Of a DNA stretch of 45,859 nucleotides, positions 23,899 through 32,790 are shown in pieces (within the stretch, counting starts at the first letter, position 1; every line of letters begins with the position of its first letter). The DNA comes from Pseudomonas lactucae (GTDB taxonomy: Bacteria > Pseudomonadota > Gammaproteobacteria > Pseudomonadales > Pseudomonadaceae): positions 1 through 45,859 of the forward strand of contig NZ_JAFHKI010000129.1 of assembly GCF_016937615.1 (NCBI RefSeq), written 5' to 3'. The position numbers were made by a program, and so were the translations under genes. Below the pieces are notes generated by a model that saw nothing but the letters and a program-made list of their open reading frames with translations, made no database searches and had not been told where the DNA came from.

Positions 23899-23924
23899 GG
23901 GCCTTGGCAACAAGGCCCTTTTTT
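23899..23924 (+). terminator. Intrinsic terminator/attenuator between fapC and fapD
   Basis: A perfect eight-base stem, GGGCCTTG (23899-23906) and CAAGGCCC (23911-23918), with loop GCAA and six Ts, starting seven bases after the fapC stop. It probably stops most transcripts and lets a fraction through to fapDEF. Confidence 0.85.
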
Positions 23925-23952
23925 ATTCCAGTGTCCACCAGGTCATTCGATC

Positions 23953-24633
23953 ATGCGCCGCGCGACCCTCGCCCTCCTGATGTTGCTCACCGGCCCTGCG
24001 TGGGCAGGCACCATGGCGATCTCCGCCATGCCTGGCGGTGCGGTGATTTTCAAGAAGGTCGAGAGTATCCGCGAACGCCGCTTCGCCAACCTGGTGGAAC
24101 AGAAAACCGATTTCAGCTGCGGTGCCGCGGCACTCGCCACCATCCTGCGCCAAGCCTATTGGCTGGACGTCGACGAAGATCACATCATCAAAGGCATGCT
24201 GGTCACGGCCGACCAGGACCTGGTGCGTACCCAGGGTTTTTCCATGCTGGACATGAAGCGCTACCTCGAAAGCATCGGCATGCGTGCCCGGGGCTACAAA
24301 ATCGCGCCAGACACCCTGGTGACCGTGAAAGTCCCTGTGGTGGTACTCCTGGAAATTCGTGGCTACAAGCACTTCGTGGTGATGCAGCGCGCCGACAAGG
24401 ACTGGGTCTATATCGGTGACCCGGTGCTGGGCCACAAGCGCTATTCGCGCGATGACTTCGTCAAGGGCTGGAATGGCATCGTCTTCGCCGTGCTCGGTGA
24501 AGGTTATGACAAGTCCAATGTCTTGCTCGACCCGCCCACGCCGCTGACCGCCAAGAACCAGTTGAATGAGTTCCGGCCCGTAGGCGATGCCGAGCTGATG
24601 GATTTCGGTTTCATCCAGAGCGACTTCTTCTAA
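23953..24633 (+). CDS. fapD: Fap system C39-like cysteine protease FapD
   Basis: Periplasmic C39-type peptidase required for Fap fibre export, 226 residues. A signal peptide (residues 1-18, ending GPAWAG) precedes the protease domain. The catalytic residues are visible: Cys56 in TDFSCGAAALATIL, His140 in GYKHFVVM and Asp156 in YIGDPVLG. Unlike bacteriocin C39 exporters it has no ABC transporter domains. The ribosome site is weak (AGG ten bases before ATG), and the gene lies behind the fapC terminator, so expression should be low. It may process FapC, FapF or another component; its exact substrate is not shown by the sequence. Confidence 0.93.
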   Translation: MRRATLALLMLLTGPAWAGTMAISAMPGGAVIFKKVESIRERRFANLVEQKTDFSCGAAALATILRQAYWLDVDEDHIIKGMLVTADQDLVRTQGFSMLDMKRYLESIGMRARGYKIAPDTLVTVKVPVVVLLEIRGYKHFVVMQRADKDWVYIGDPVLGHKRYSRDDFVKGWNGIVFAVLGEGYDKSNVLLDPPTPLTAKNQLNEFRPVGDAELMDFGFIQSDFF

Positions 24634-24673
24634 AAGAAGCGCAATAAGGGGCAGGACGCTCCAGGAGCAGAAG

Positions 24674-25417
24674 ATGAACACTTCCCGTTGGCTGACGGTC
24701 ATGTGTCTGGCAGCCTCGATGCCCGCTTATGCTTCATCGGCGTTCAAACCGATCGAACTCAAGGATGCGGAAATGGCCGATCTGCGCGGCCGTTATGTGA
24801 TGCCGGGGCGGATCATCAGCTTCGGTATTGTGATGAGCAGTACCTGGACCAATGCCGTGGGCGACACCCTCACCGGCAAGGCCAGCATGCAGGTCGACGC
24901 GTCGACCATCACGCCGCAATTCTATGTGCAAACCACTGGCTCGACCGGCAACGGTACGAACCCGAACACAGGTACCGGCAACGTTACCGGCGGTGCCGGC
25001 CTGGGCAGTGGCCAGGGCGTGACACAAAGCGTGCGTGCCGCCGGTGACGGCAACACCGCCTACAACAACGTGGGGATCACCGTCGAGAACGGCCTGGCCC
25101 CCGCCAACCTGGTGCAATCGGGGCAAGTGCTGGTGGCCGGCGGCACAGTGACCGGCGACAGCGCGGCCGGCCGTGTCAGTGTGTCGGCCAATAACGGCGG
25201 CTTGCAGATGGCGATCCAGGCCAACCACAACCAGGGCAACAGCCTGCAACAGATCGGTGGCGGCAACGTGCTGCAAGGCACGGTTTTGACTGGCAACACC
25301 AACTTCGTCAACAACATGACCCAGCTCAACGTGGTAATGAACAATAACGGTTTGAACAACGGCGCATTGAACTGCAACCTCGATCAACTCAAAGCCCTAC
25401 GCACCCTCGGTTATTGA
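24674..25417 (+). CDS. fapE: Fap amyloid component FapE
   Basis: Extracellular or periplasmic Fap component, 247 residues, found as a minor part of fibres in studied species. The signal peptide ends in MPAYA near residue 20. The body is rich in Gly, Asn, Thr and Val with repeat-like segments such as GVTQSVRAAGDGNTAYNNVG and QANHNQGNSLQQIGGGNVLQ, resembling but not matching the FapB/C repeats. A single cysteine lies near the end (NCNLDQLKAL), perhaps able to interact with the FapC CxxC. AGGAGCAGAAG lies just before ATG 24674. The operon continues to fapF after 49 bases. Confidence 0.93.
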   Translation: MNTSRWLTVMCLAASMPAYASSAFKPIELKDAEMADLRGRYVMPGRIISFGIVMSSTWTNAVGDTLTGKASMQVDASTITPQFYVQTTGSTGNGTNPNTGTGNVTGGAGLGSGQGVTQSVRAAGDGNTAYNNVGITVENGLAPANLVQSGQVLVAGGTVTGDSAAGRVSVSANNGGLQMAIQANHNQGNSLQQIGGGNVLQGTVLTGNTNFVNNMTQLNVVMNNNGLNNGALNCNLDQLKALRTLGY

Positions 25418-25466
25418 ACTACGCTGAGCCTCGACACTTACGCATTAGAAAAGGACGGCTTATTTC

Positions 25467-26771
25467 ATGCATCGATCGTTATCGCTTCGCGCGGTGGTCT
25501 GTTTAAGTACGCTCTTGCCCGCATCCGTTCTGTATGCCGCGCCAGATACCGATATCGAAACACTCAAACAGGAACTCCTGGAACTCAAGCAGCGCTACGA
25601 AGTGCAGCAAAAAGCCCTGGCGGTGCTGGAACAACGGGTGCGCCAGGTAGAGGACCAACCGGCGACACCGGCGCCCAAGCGCCTGGCCAAATCCCCGGCA
25701 GACTTTCAAAAAGCCAGCGGCACCACTGTCGCCGGTACGGGCGCGGCGGCGGCATCCGGTGGCGCGGGCGGTGGCGGCAGTTCCTACGGCCAGTCCCTCA
25801 AGGACGACTCGGCCCCTGCGCAAAGCGTGAGCAACCTCTATAACGAAGCCAGCGGTTTTTTCGGCAATGGCAGGTTCAGCTTTGAAACCGGCGTGACTTA
25901 TGCCCGCTACGATGCTCGCCAGCTGACCCTCAACGGTTTCCTGGCACTGGACTCGATCTTCCTCGGCAACATCAACCTGGACCGGATCAAGTCCGACAAC
26001 TGGACCCTCGACCTCACCGGGCGCTACAACCTCGATAACCGCTGGCAATTCGACGTGAACGTGCCCGTGGTCTATCGCGAATCCACCTACCAGTCGGCCG
26101 GCGCCGGCAACAGCAGCGCCGCAACCTCGGAACAGTCGGTGACCCGCGACCCGACCATCGGCGACGTCAACTTCGGCGTGGCGTACAAGTTCCTCGACGA
26201 AACCCCTTCCCTTCCGGATGCCGTGGTGTCGGTGCGGGTCAAGGCGCCAACCGGCAAAGAGCCCTTTGGTATCAAGCTGATCGGCTCGCCCAATAACGAC
26301 AACCTGTTCGTGCCGGAAAGCCTGCCGACGGGCAACGGGGTCTGGTCGATCACTCCCGGCATCTCGCTGGTCAAGACCTTCGACCCGGCAGTGCTGTTCG
26401 GTTCGTTGTCCTATACCCACAACTTCGAAGACTCGTTCAGCGACATCAGCAGCGATGTCAACCAGAAGGTCGGCGGCAAGGTCAGCCTGGGCGACAGCTT
26501 CCAGCTCGGCGTCGGGGTGGCCTTCGCCCTCAACGAAAAAATGAGCATGTCGTTCTCGGTGTCCGACCTGGTGCAACGCAAGAGCCGGCTCAAGCCTAAT
26601 GGCGGGGACTGGCAATCGGTGGTCTCCAGCGATGCCAACGCCGGTTACTTCAACGTGGGGATGACCATTGCGGCCTCGGACAACCTCACCATCGTGCCGA
26701 ACCTGGCGATCGGCATGACCGACGATGCGCCGGACTTTACGTTCAGCCTGAAATTCCCGTACTACTTCTGA
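25467..26771 (+). CDS. fapF: Fap outer-membrane secretion pore FapF
   Basis: Outer-membrane channel that lets Fap subunits out of the cell, 434 residues. After the signal peptide (to about residue 24, LYAAP) comes a coiled coil at 28-62 (IETLKQELLELKQRYEVQQK), which in studied FapF forms a trimer and gates the pore. Next is a flexible Gly/Ala-rich linker with a Gly-Ser run near 105, then a beta-barrel from about residue 125 made of alternating strands and ending in the aromatic residue Phe434, the usual signal for barrel insertion. It is the last gene of the operon, followed by a two-way terminator shared with the converging regulator gene. Confidence 0.95.
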   Translation: MHRSLSLRAVVCLSTLLPASVLYAAPDTDIETLKQELLELKQRYEVQQKALAVLEQRVRQVEDQPATPAPKRLAKSPADFQKASGTTVAGTGAAAASGGAGGGGSSYGQSLKDDSAPAQSVSNLYNEASGFFGNGRFSFETGVTYARYDARQLTLNGFLALDSIFLGNINLDRIKSDNWTLDLTGRYNLDNRWQFDVNVPVVYRESTYQSAGAGNSSAATSEQSVTRDPTIGDVNFGVAYKFLDETPSLPDAVVSVRVKAPTGKEPFGIKLIGSPNNDNLFVPESLPTGNGVWSITPGISLVKTFDPAVLFGSLSYTHNFEDSFSDISSDVNQKVGGKVSLGDSFQLGVGVAFALNEKMSMSFSVSDLVQRKSRLKPNGGDWQSVVSSDANAGYFNVGMTIAASDNLTIVPNLAIGMTDDAPDFTFSLKFPYYF

Positions 26772-26798
26772 CCGAATCGCAGGCGATTACCACAACGC

Positions 26799-26836
26799 AA
26801 AAGCCCCGCAACGATAAGGGTCGTTGCGGGGCTTTT
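26799..26836. terminator. Bidirectional terminator between fapF and the regulator gene
   Basis: A perfect 16-base stem, AAAAGCCCCGCAACGA (26799-26814) and TCGTTGCGGGGCTTTT (26821-26836), with a six-base loop. The A and T ends make it work in both directions for the two convergent genes. Confidence 0.93.
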
Positions 26837-26849
26837 CGGTTTACCCGCC

Positions 26850-28169
26850 CTAGCGGATCTGGTGCTTGTGCAGCAACCGATAGAACGTCGGCCGGGAAAT
26901 GCCCAGCACACGGGCCGCGACACTCAGGTTGTCGCTGTGCCGGTTGAGCACATCGCACAACGCCTGGCGTTCGGCGCGGTGCTTGTAGTCTTCCAATGTC
27001 GCCATGGGTGACGAATGTGCCTGTTCGGTCACCAATCCCAGATCAACGGCTTCGATTTGGCGCCCTTCTGCAAGCACCAGGCCACGGCGTACGCGGTTGG
27101 CCAACTCACGCACATTGCCAGGCCACGGGTGCTGCCCCATGGCGACCAACGCGTTTTCACTGAAACTGCGCGGGCGACGACCGGTTTCCTGACTATAGAA
27201 CCGCGAAAAATGGTTGGCCAGCATGACCACGTCGCCATGCCGCTCGCGCAACGGCGCCGTGACGACTTGCAGCACATTGAGCCGGTAGTACAAGTCTTCG
27301 CGAAAGCGCCCTTTGGCGACTGCGGCTTCAAGGTCGACGTGAGTGGCCGCCAGCACGCGCACATCCACCGGGATCGGCTGGGTACCACCGACCCGTTCAA
27401 TGTGCTTTTCCTGGAGAAAACGCAGCAGGTTGGCCTGCAACTCCATCGGCAGATCGCCAATTTCATCGAGGAACAGGGTGCCGCCGTGGGCGGCTTCGAT
27501 ACGCCCGACCTTGCGCTGGTGGGCGCCGGTAAACGCACCCTTTTCATGGCCGAACAATTCGGACTGGATCAGATGTTCAGGGATCGCCCCGCAGTTGATC
27601 GCGACAAACGGTTTTGCGTGACGCTGTGACTGACGATGCAAGGTCTTGGCGACCAGTTCCTTGCCGGTGCCGCTGTCGCCTCGGATCAACACCGGTGACT
27701 CCGTAGGCGCCAGCTTGGACAGCAACTTGCGCAGCTCACGGATCGGCCGACTGTCGCCCAGCAATTCATGGCCTTCGTCCACCGGGGTATGGCCCTTACC
27801 GCGCAGGCGCGCCATGCCGAAGGCGCGACCCAGGGTGACCTGCACGCGGGCAACGTCAAACGGCAAGGTGTGGAAGTCGAAAAACCATTCGCAGACGAAA
27901 TCACCGACATTCTGCAAGCGCAGAACGTCCTGACTGAGCACGGCGATCCACTCCGTGCCGCTGCGGCCAATCAGTTCCTTGACGGCTTCGGGTCGCTCCA
28001 GGTGATAGGGCTGCAGGCGCAACAGGCCGATATCACAGGAACGCTCGCCCACCGCTTCCAATGCACAGCTGTCTACCTCCCACCCGGCGGTGCGCAAACC
28101 AGGCAATAACCCATGGCAATCGTCACAGGGGTCGACCACAAGCAAGCGACGCGCAGGTGTAGCAAGCAT
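26850..28169 (-). CDS. Sigma-54-dependent transcriptional activator, likely fap regulator
   Basis: An enhancer-binding protein of 439 residues. The N-terminal 130 residues (RRLLVVDPCDDCHGLLPGL) look like a receiver-related or VpsR-type domain without an obvious phosphorylation site set. The AAA+ domain has Walker A GDSGTGKE at 164-171, the sigma-54 contact loop GAFTGA at 211-216 and Walker B TLFLDEIGDL at 231-240. The C-terminal Fis-type helix-turn-helix ends LSVAARVLGISRPTFYRLLH. I chose ATG 28169 because AAGGA lies six bases upstream; the ATG at 28175 abuts that site. It converges on the fap operon, which has a sigma-54 promoter, so it is the natural candidate activator. The input signal is unknown. 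Confidence 0.9.
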   Translation of the reverse strand: MLATPARRLLVVDPCDDCHGLLPGLRTAGWEVDSCALEAVGERSCDIGLLRLQPYHLERPEAVKELIGRSGTEWIAVLSQDVLRLQNVGDFVCEWFFDFHTLPFDVARVQVTLGRAFGMARLRGKGHTPVDEGHELLGDSRPIRELRKLLSKLAPTESPVLIRGDSGTGKELVAKTLHRQSQRHAKPFVAINCGAIPEHLIQSELFGHEKGAFTGAHQRKVGRIEAAHGGTLFLDEIGDLPMELQANLLRFLQEKHIERVGGTQPIPVDVRVLAATHVDLEAAVAKGRFREDLYYRLNVLQVVTAPLRERHGDVVMLANHFSRFYSQETGRRPRSFSENALVAMGQHPWPGNVRELANRVRRGLVLAEGRQIEAVDLGLVTEQAHSSPMATLEDYKHRAERQALCDVLNRHSDNLSVAARVLGISRPTFYRLLHKHQIR

Positions 28170-28512
28170 GATCATTCCTTGGCGCCAGAATTTTTAAAGT
28201 TATTAAGAAACAACGATTTGTGACGCTTGGCGCTAACACTAGCAAGATCTTGACGCCGGCCTTGTACCGTTTTGCTATAAGTGCGGGCAAAAAGCCACCT
28301 TTGCGGGTTTGCGGCACGGAAGTGATGCATCGCGCCAATGTTCATCGCGCTTTCAAAACAGCCACTTACATGATGTCAGTCAGGGAAAGTTAAAAATATG
28401 TGTTCTAACATGTGACCCGTAACCGGCCATCGTGCATCAGTACAAGTAACCCACCGCACGGTCAGCCCAACCGCCGGTACTCACTTGAATGGGCATTTAG
28501 AGAGAGACCCAC
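28170..28512. other. Intergenic region between the sigma-54 activator and a small divergent gene
   Basis: A 343-base AT-richer gap between divergent genes. I see candidate promoter pieces (TTGACG near 28250; TATAAG near 28275) without convincing spacing, and a GAAACA near 28207 with no matching partner half-site of the kind upstream of fapA. No open frame with coding character and no clear RNA gene was recognised. Confidence 0.4.
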
Positions 28513-28773
28513 ATGAACGCCCCGCTCCGCATCAACGAAGCTCTTTTGATCGCAGACCGTGCTTTCCAACCCTTTCAGTGCGTGGCCTGGCACGATGGCA
28601 ATGGCGCCCTGAGCCTGAGCGTCGTCGACCGCACCAACACCCGTATCGGCCGCAAACAATTATCATCGAACACCTATACCGATCCGGCGCAATTGGAAAA
28701 CTTGCTGTTGCAGGCCCGCGCCGAACTCGACAAAGATGGCCACCAGTTACTGTCGTGGGCAATGCCGAAGTAA
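28513..28773 (+). CDS. Small conserved Pseudomonas protein (possibly DUF3509)
   Basis: A soluble 86-residue protein starting MNAPLRINEALLIADRAFQP, with a central beta-rich part (GALSLSVVDRTNTRIGRKQL) and a helical C-terminal half ending LLSWAMPK. Size and layout resemble the Pseudomonas-specific DUF3509 family, but I cannot confirm this. No signal peptide, membrane helix or catalytic motif is visible. ATG 28513 is preceded by AGAGAGA. It stands alone: the activator gene is divergent and the HAD gene converges from the right. Confidence 0.7.
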   Translation: MNAPLRINEALLIADRAFQPFQCVAWHDGNGALSLSVVDRTNTRIGRKQLSSNTYTDPAQLENLLLQARAELDKDGHQLLSWAMPK

Positions 28774-28855
28774 GTCGATGCCAACTTGCGATGGCTGCAG
28801 AACAGTCATCGCACGTTAAGCCGTATAACGTTAAGGCGCTTATCGGGTCAGGTAC

Positions 28856-29680
28856 TTATCGCGCCGCGAGAATAAACCGCTCGATTGCTTCGGCCGCGCC
28901 ATCCTCGACATTGCTGCCGGTGACCACATTGGCCTGGCGCTTGACGGTTTCTTCGGCCTGCCCCATGGCAATCGATAAACCGGCCACGTGAAACATCGCC
29001 GGGTCATTGCCGCCATCACCCATGGCAGCGGTCTGTTCCAGCGGCACGCCAAGGTGCGTTGCCAGGGTTTTCAAGGCTTCGCCTTTATTGGCCAACATCG
29101 CGGTAACGTCCAGGTAAACCGGTTGCGAACGCGACACTTGTGCCAGCCCCTGCACCCTGGGCTGCAATTGCGCCTCCAGCTCCACCAGCAATTGTGTGTT
29201 GTTGCTGGCGGCGACGATCTTGTCGACCCGGTCCAGGTAGGGCTCGAAACTCTCCACCACCACCGGCCCATACCCCAGGCCATCGGCCTCGCGCTGAGCC
29301 ATCGGCCCCGGCGGATCGCGCCGCAGCCAGTCGCCGTCGGCGAATACCCACACCTCCACGTCCGGCTCGGCCGAAAACAGCGCCAGGGTTATCAGCGCCG
29401 CCTCCGCCGGCAGGTGATGGGCAATCAGTATGCTGCCATCGGGGTTGATCAGCGTGCCGCCGTTGAAACCCGCCACCGGCACGTCGATGCCGAATGTCTC
29501 GATCAAATGCAACATCGCCTTGGGCGGGCGCCCGCTGGCCAGGCTGAAAAACACCCCGGCCTCGCGCAGAGCGCGAACTGCGTCCACCGTACGCTGGCTG
29601 AAGCTGTGATCGGGATGCAGCAAGGTACCGTCAACGTCACTCAAGATAAAACGGATGGGATGGATCGTGGCATCACTCAT
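28856..29680 (-). CDS. HAD-superfamily (Cof-type) phosphatase
   Basis: A cytoplasmic sugar-phosphate or cofactor phosphatase of the Cof/YbiV subgroup, 274 residues. Motif I is ILSDVDGTLL (nucleophile Asp15 and Asp17), motif II is SLASGRPP, and motif IV is AMGDGGNDPAMF with a conserved lysine before it. The cap domain is the C2 type found in Cof-like enzymes. Its ATG overlaps the zwf stop as ATGA (29677-29680), making it the third gene of the gnd-zwf operon. It may dephosphorylate a sugar phosphate or remove a phosphogluconate by-product, but the substrate is not known from sequence. Confidence 0.88.
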   Translation of the reverse strand: MSDATIHPIRFILSDVDGTLLHPDHSFSQRTVDAVRALREAGVFFSLASGRPPKAMLHLIETFGIDVPVAGFNGGTLINPDGSILIAHHLPAEAALITLALFSAEPDVEVWVFADGDWLRRDPPGPMAQREADGLGYGPVVVESFEPYLDRVDKIVAASNNTQLLVELEAQLQPRVQGLAQVSRSQPVYLDVTAMLANKGEALKTLATHLGVPLEQTAAMGDGGNDPAMFHVAGLSIAMGQAEETVKRQANVVTGSNVEDGAAEAIERFILAAR

Positions 29681-31195
29681 CCGAGGCTGTGCCAGGTGCG
29701 GCCATCACGGGCCAGCAACGCATCGGCCGCCGCCGGGCCATCTTCACCGGCCTTATAGGTCTGGATGCCATCGTCTTCCTTCCACGCGTCAAGGAATGGC
29801 TGCACCGCACGCCAGCCATTCTCGATGTTGTCGGCCCGTTGGAACAAGGTCTGGTCGCCGGTCATGCAGTCGTAGATCAGGGTTTCGTACCCGGTCGACG
29901 GCTGCATTTCGAAAAAGTCCTTGTAGGCAAACCCCAGCTGGATGTTGGCCATGTCCAGGGTCGGCCCGGGCTTTTTCGCCAACAGGTCGAACCACATGCC
30001 TTCATTGGGCTGGATCTGGATTTTCAGGTAGGTGGGCTTGAGCTCGTCCACCTCGGTGTCGCGAAACTGTGCGTAAGGCGCCGGTTTGAAGCAAATCACG
30101 ATTTCGGTGTCGCGCACGCTCATGCGCTTGCCGGTGCGCAGGTAGAACGGCACGCCGACCCAGCGCCAGTTGTCGATCATCACCTTGAGGGCGACGAACG
30201 TCTCGGTGCTGCTGTCGGGCGCAACGTTGGCTTCTTGGCGATAGCCCGGCATCGACTTGCCCCCGATTTCGCCGGCGGTGTACTGGCCACGTACCGAGTT
30301 GGCCCGCGCATCTTCCAGAGACCAGGGGCGTACCGCGCCGATCACCTTGGCCTTTTCGCCACGGACGGCATCGGCACCGAATGCCGCCGGCGCTCCATGG
30401 CCACCATGGCCAACAACTGAAACAGGTGGTTGGGCACCATGTCGCGCAGAGTGCCGGTTTTTTCGAAGAAATTGCCCCGGGTTTCCACGCCAACGGTTTC
30501 GGCGGCGGTGATCTGCACATGATCGATGTAATGGTTGTTCCAGAATGCCTCGAACAGCACGTTGGAGAAACGGCTGATAAGGATGTTCTGCACCGTTTCC
30601 TTGCCCAGGTAATGGTCGATGCGATAGATCTGCTTTTCGCTCATCACCTTGAGCAGGCAGGCGTTCAACGCTTCGGCGGTGGCCAGGTCGGAACCGAACG
30701 GTTTTTCGATCACCACACGACGGAAAGCGTCGTCGGTTTCCGTCAATAGTCCGGCACTGCCCAGGCGCTGCACCACATCACTGAAGAAGCGCGGCGCGGT
30801 GGCGAGGTAGAACACCGCGTTACCGGTGCCACTGGCGGCGATCTTCTTGCCGATGTCGGCGTAGGTGCTGTCGTCGAGAAAGTCGCCCTCGACATAGCTG
30901 ATGCCCTTGGCCAACTGTGCCCACAATGCCGGGTCGAGGGCATTGTCCGCACTGCCCCTGACCTTGCTTGCCGCCTCGGTGCGGATGAAATCCTCGAGTT
31001 TCTTGGCGAAGTCGGCATCGCTGATGGCGTTGTGATCCACGCCGACAATGCGCAGGCCGTCACCCAGCAGCCCGTCGCGACTGAGGTTGTACAGCGCCGG
31101 CATCAGCAGGCGCTTGACCAGGTCGCCATGGGCGCCAAACAGAAACAGCGTGGTGGGTGGAGCCGGTTCGGCCTGGGTTTTCTTGCCGTTGGCGG

Positions 31196-31199
<4 letters not shown>
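29677..31199 (-). pseudogene. zwf: Glucose-6-phosphate dehydrogenase, frame-disrupted as assembled
   Basis: Oxidises glucose 6-phosphate to 6-phosphogluconolactone with NADP or NAD. From ATG 31199 the first 285 codons read normally, with the cofactor loop FGAHGDLVKRLL (residues 21-32; Ala-His replaces the more usual Ala-Ser) and the substrate motif RIDHYLGK at 193-200. Near 30390-30394 one C is missing: GAG CCG CCG expected, GAGCGCCG present. The frame then shifts and the rest (VIGAVRPWSLEDARANSVRG to the end) is found one frame over, fully conserved. The corrected length is 507 residues. Both ends overlap neighbours by four bases (gnd and the HAD gene), as in an intact operon. Probably a sequencing error; otherwise the gene is dead. 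Confidence 0.9.
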
Positions 31200-32179
<980 letters not shown>

Positions 32180-32263
32180 GTGCTGATGCTCCTAACTGCT
32201 AAAAAATGTGTGACATAGTTTATAGCGCAATGAGGCTAATGAGGGTTAGTCAGGGGCAGAACC

Positions 32264-32280
32264 TTGTAGTTTCATGACAA
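32264..32280. promoter_or_regulatory. HexR-like palindrome upstream of gnd
   Basis: TTGTAGTTTCATGACAA is an inverted TTGT...ACAA pair over 17 bases. HexR, the KDPG-sensing repressor of Pseudomonas zwf and edd genes, binds TTGT/ACAA palindromes, usually with 7-8 bases between them; here there are nine. Its place before gnd-zwf makes control plausible but unproven. Confidence 0.35.
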
Positions 32281-32449
32281 AAAAGTTGCCATCGTTTCAC
32301 CATCACGGCAGCGAAAGTCACACGACCACCAAAAATAAAAAAGTTCCATTGACGTGAAAAAGAATTCAGAATCGCCCTGACTGCTGCCGAGAACCTCGAC
32401 TCAAGCGTTCTGGCACACCGCGACACACCGCCTATTTGCGAGGCAAGCA

Positions 32450-32629
32450 ATGAATACAGCACAGATGACCCGTCCTCCACAGACCCTCTACGTTTCTATC
32501 CGTCGAGATGAGCTGCGCCAGTTGAAAGACGAACGCGAACAACTGCAGCAGGAGGTCATGCGCCTGCGTGCCCATATCATTCAAGCCCAACTCGATCAGC
32601 CCGCTGGCGCCCAGCCTGCGCTCTGCTGA
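32450..32629 (+). CDS. Small coiled-coil protein, 59 aa
   Basis: A 59-residue reading frame that starts at ATG 32450 and ends at TGA 32627-32629. The product begins MNTAQMTRPPQTLYVSIRRD, followed by a strongly charged heptad-like helix (LRQLKDEREQLQQEVMRLRA) and a short tail. Residues 19-48 should form a coiled coil; there is no signal peptide. AGGCAAG upstream is a modest ribosome site. It is divergent from gnd and upstream of the phosphoethanolamine transferase gene. I believe close matches occur in related Pseudomonas, but no function is known. It was found by reading the sequence because it is shorter than common length cut-offs. Confidence 0.65.
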   Translation: MNTAQMTRPPQTLYVSIRRDELRQLKDEREQLQQEVMRLRAHIIQAQLDQPAGAQPALC

Positions 32630-32790
32630 GCCCGGTCATCGCTTTGTAAGATAGCGGCTACAGAAATCTCACAAAGTTTTCACACGTCATCGCCGATACT
32701 CCCGCCCCCAAGGGCCATCCCATGCAAGGGTGGCCCCTGTTGCGTGCAGCCCTGCGCGTCGATTGAAAAATTATCAGGTTGGAGCGCTGG

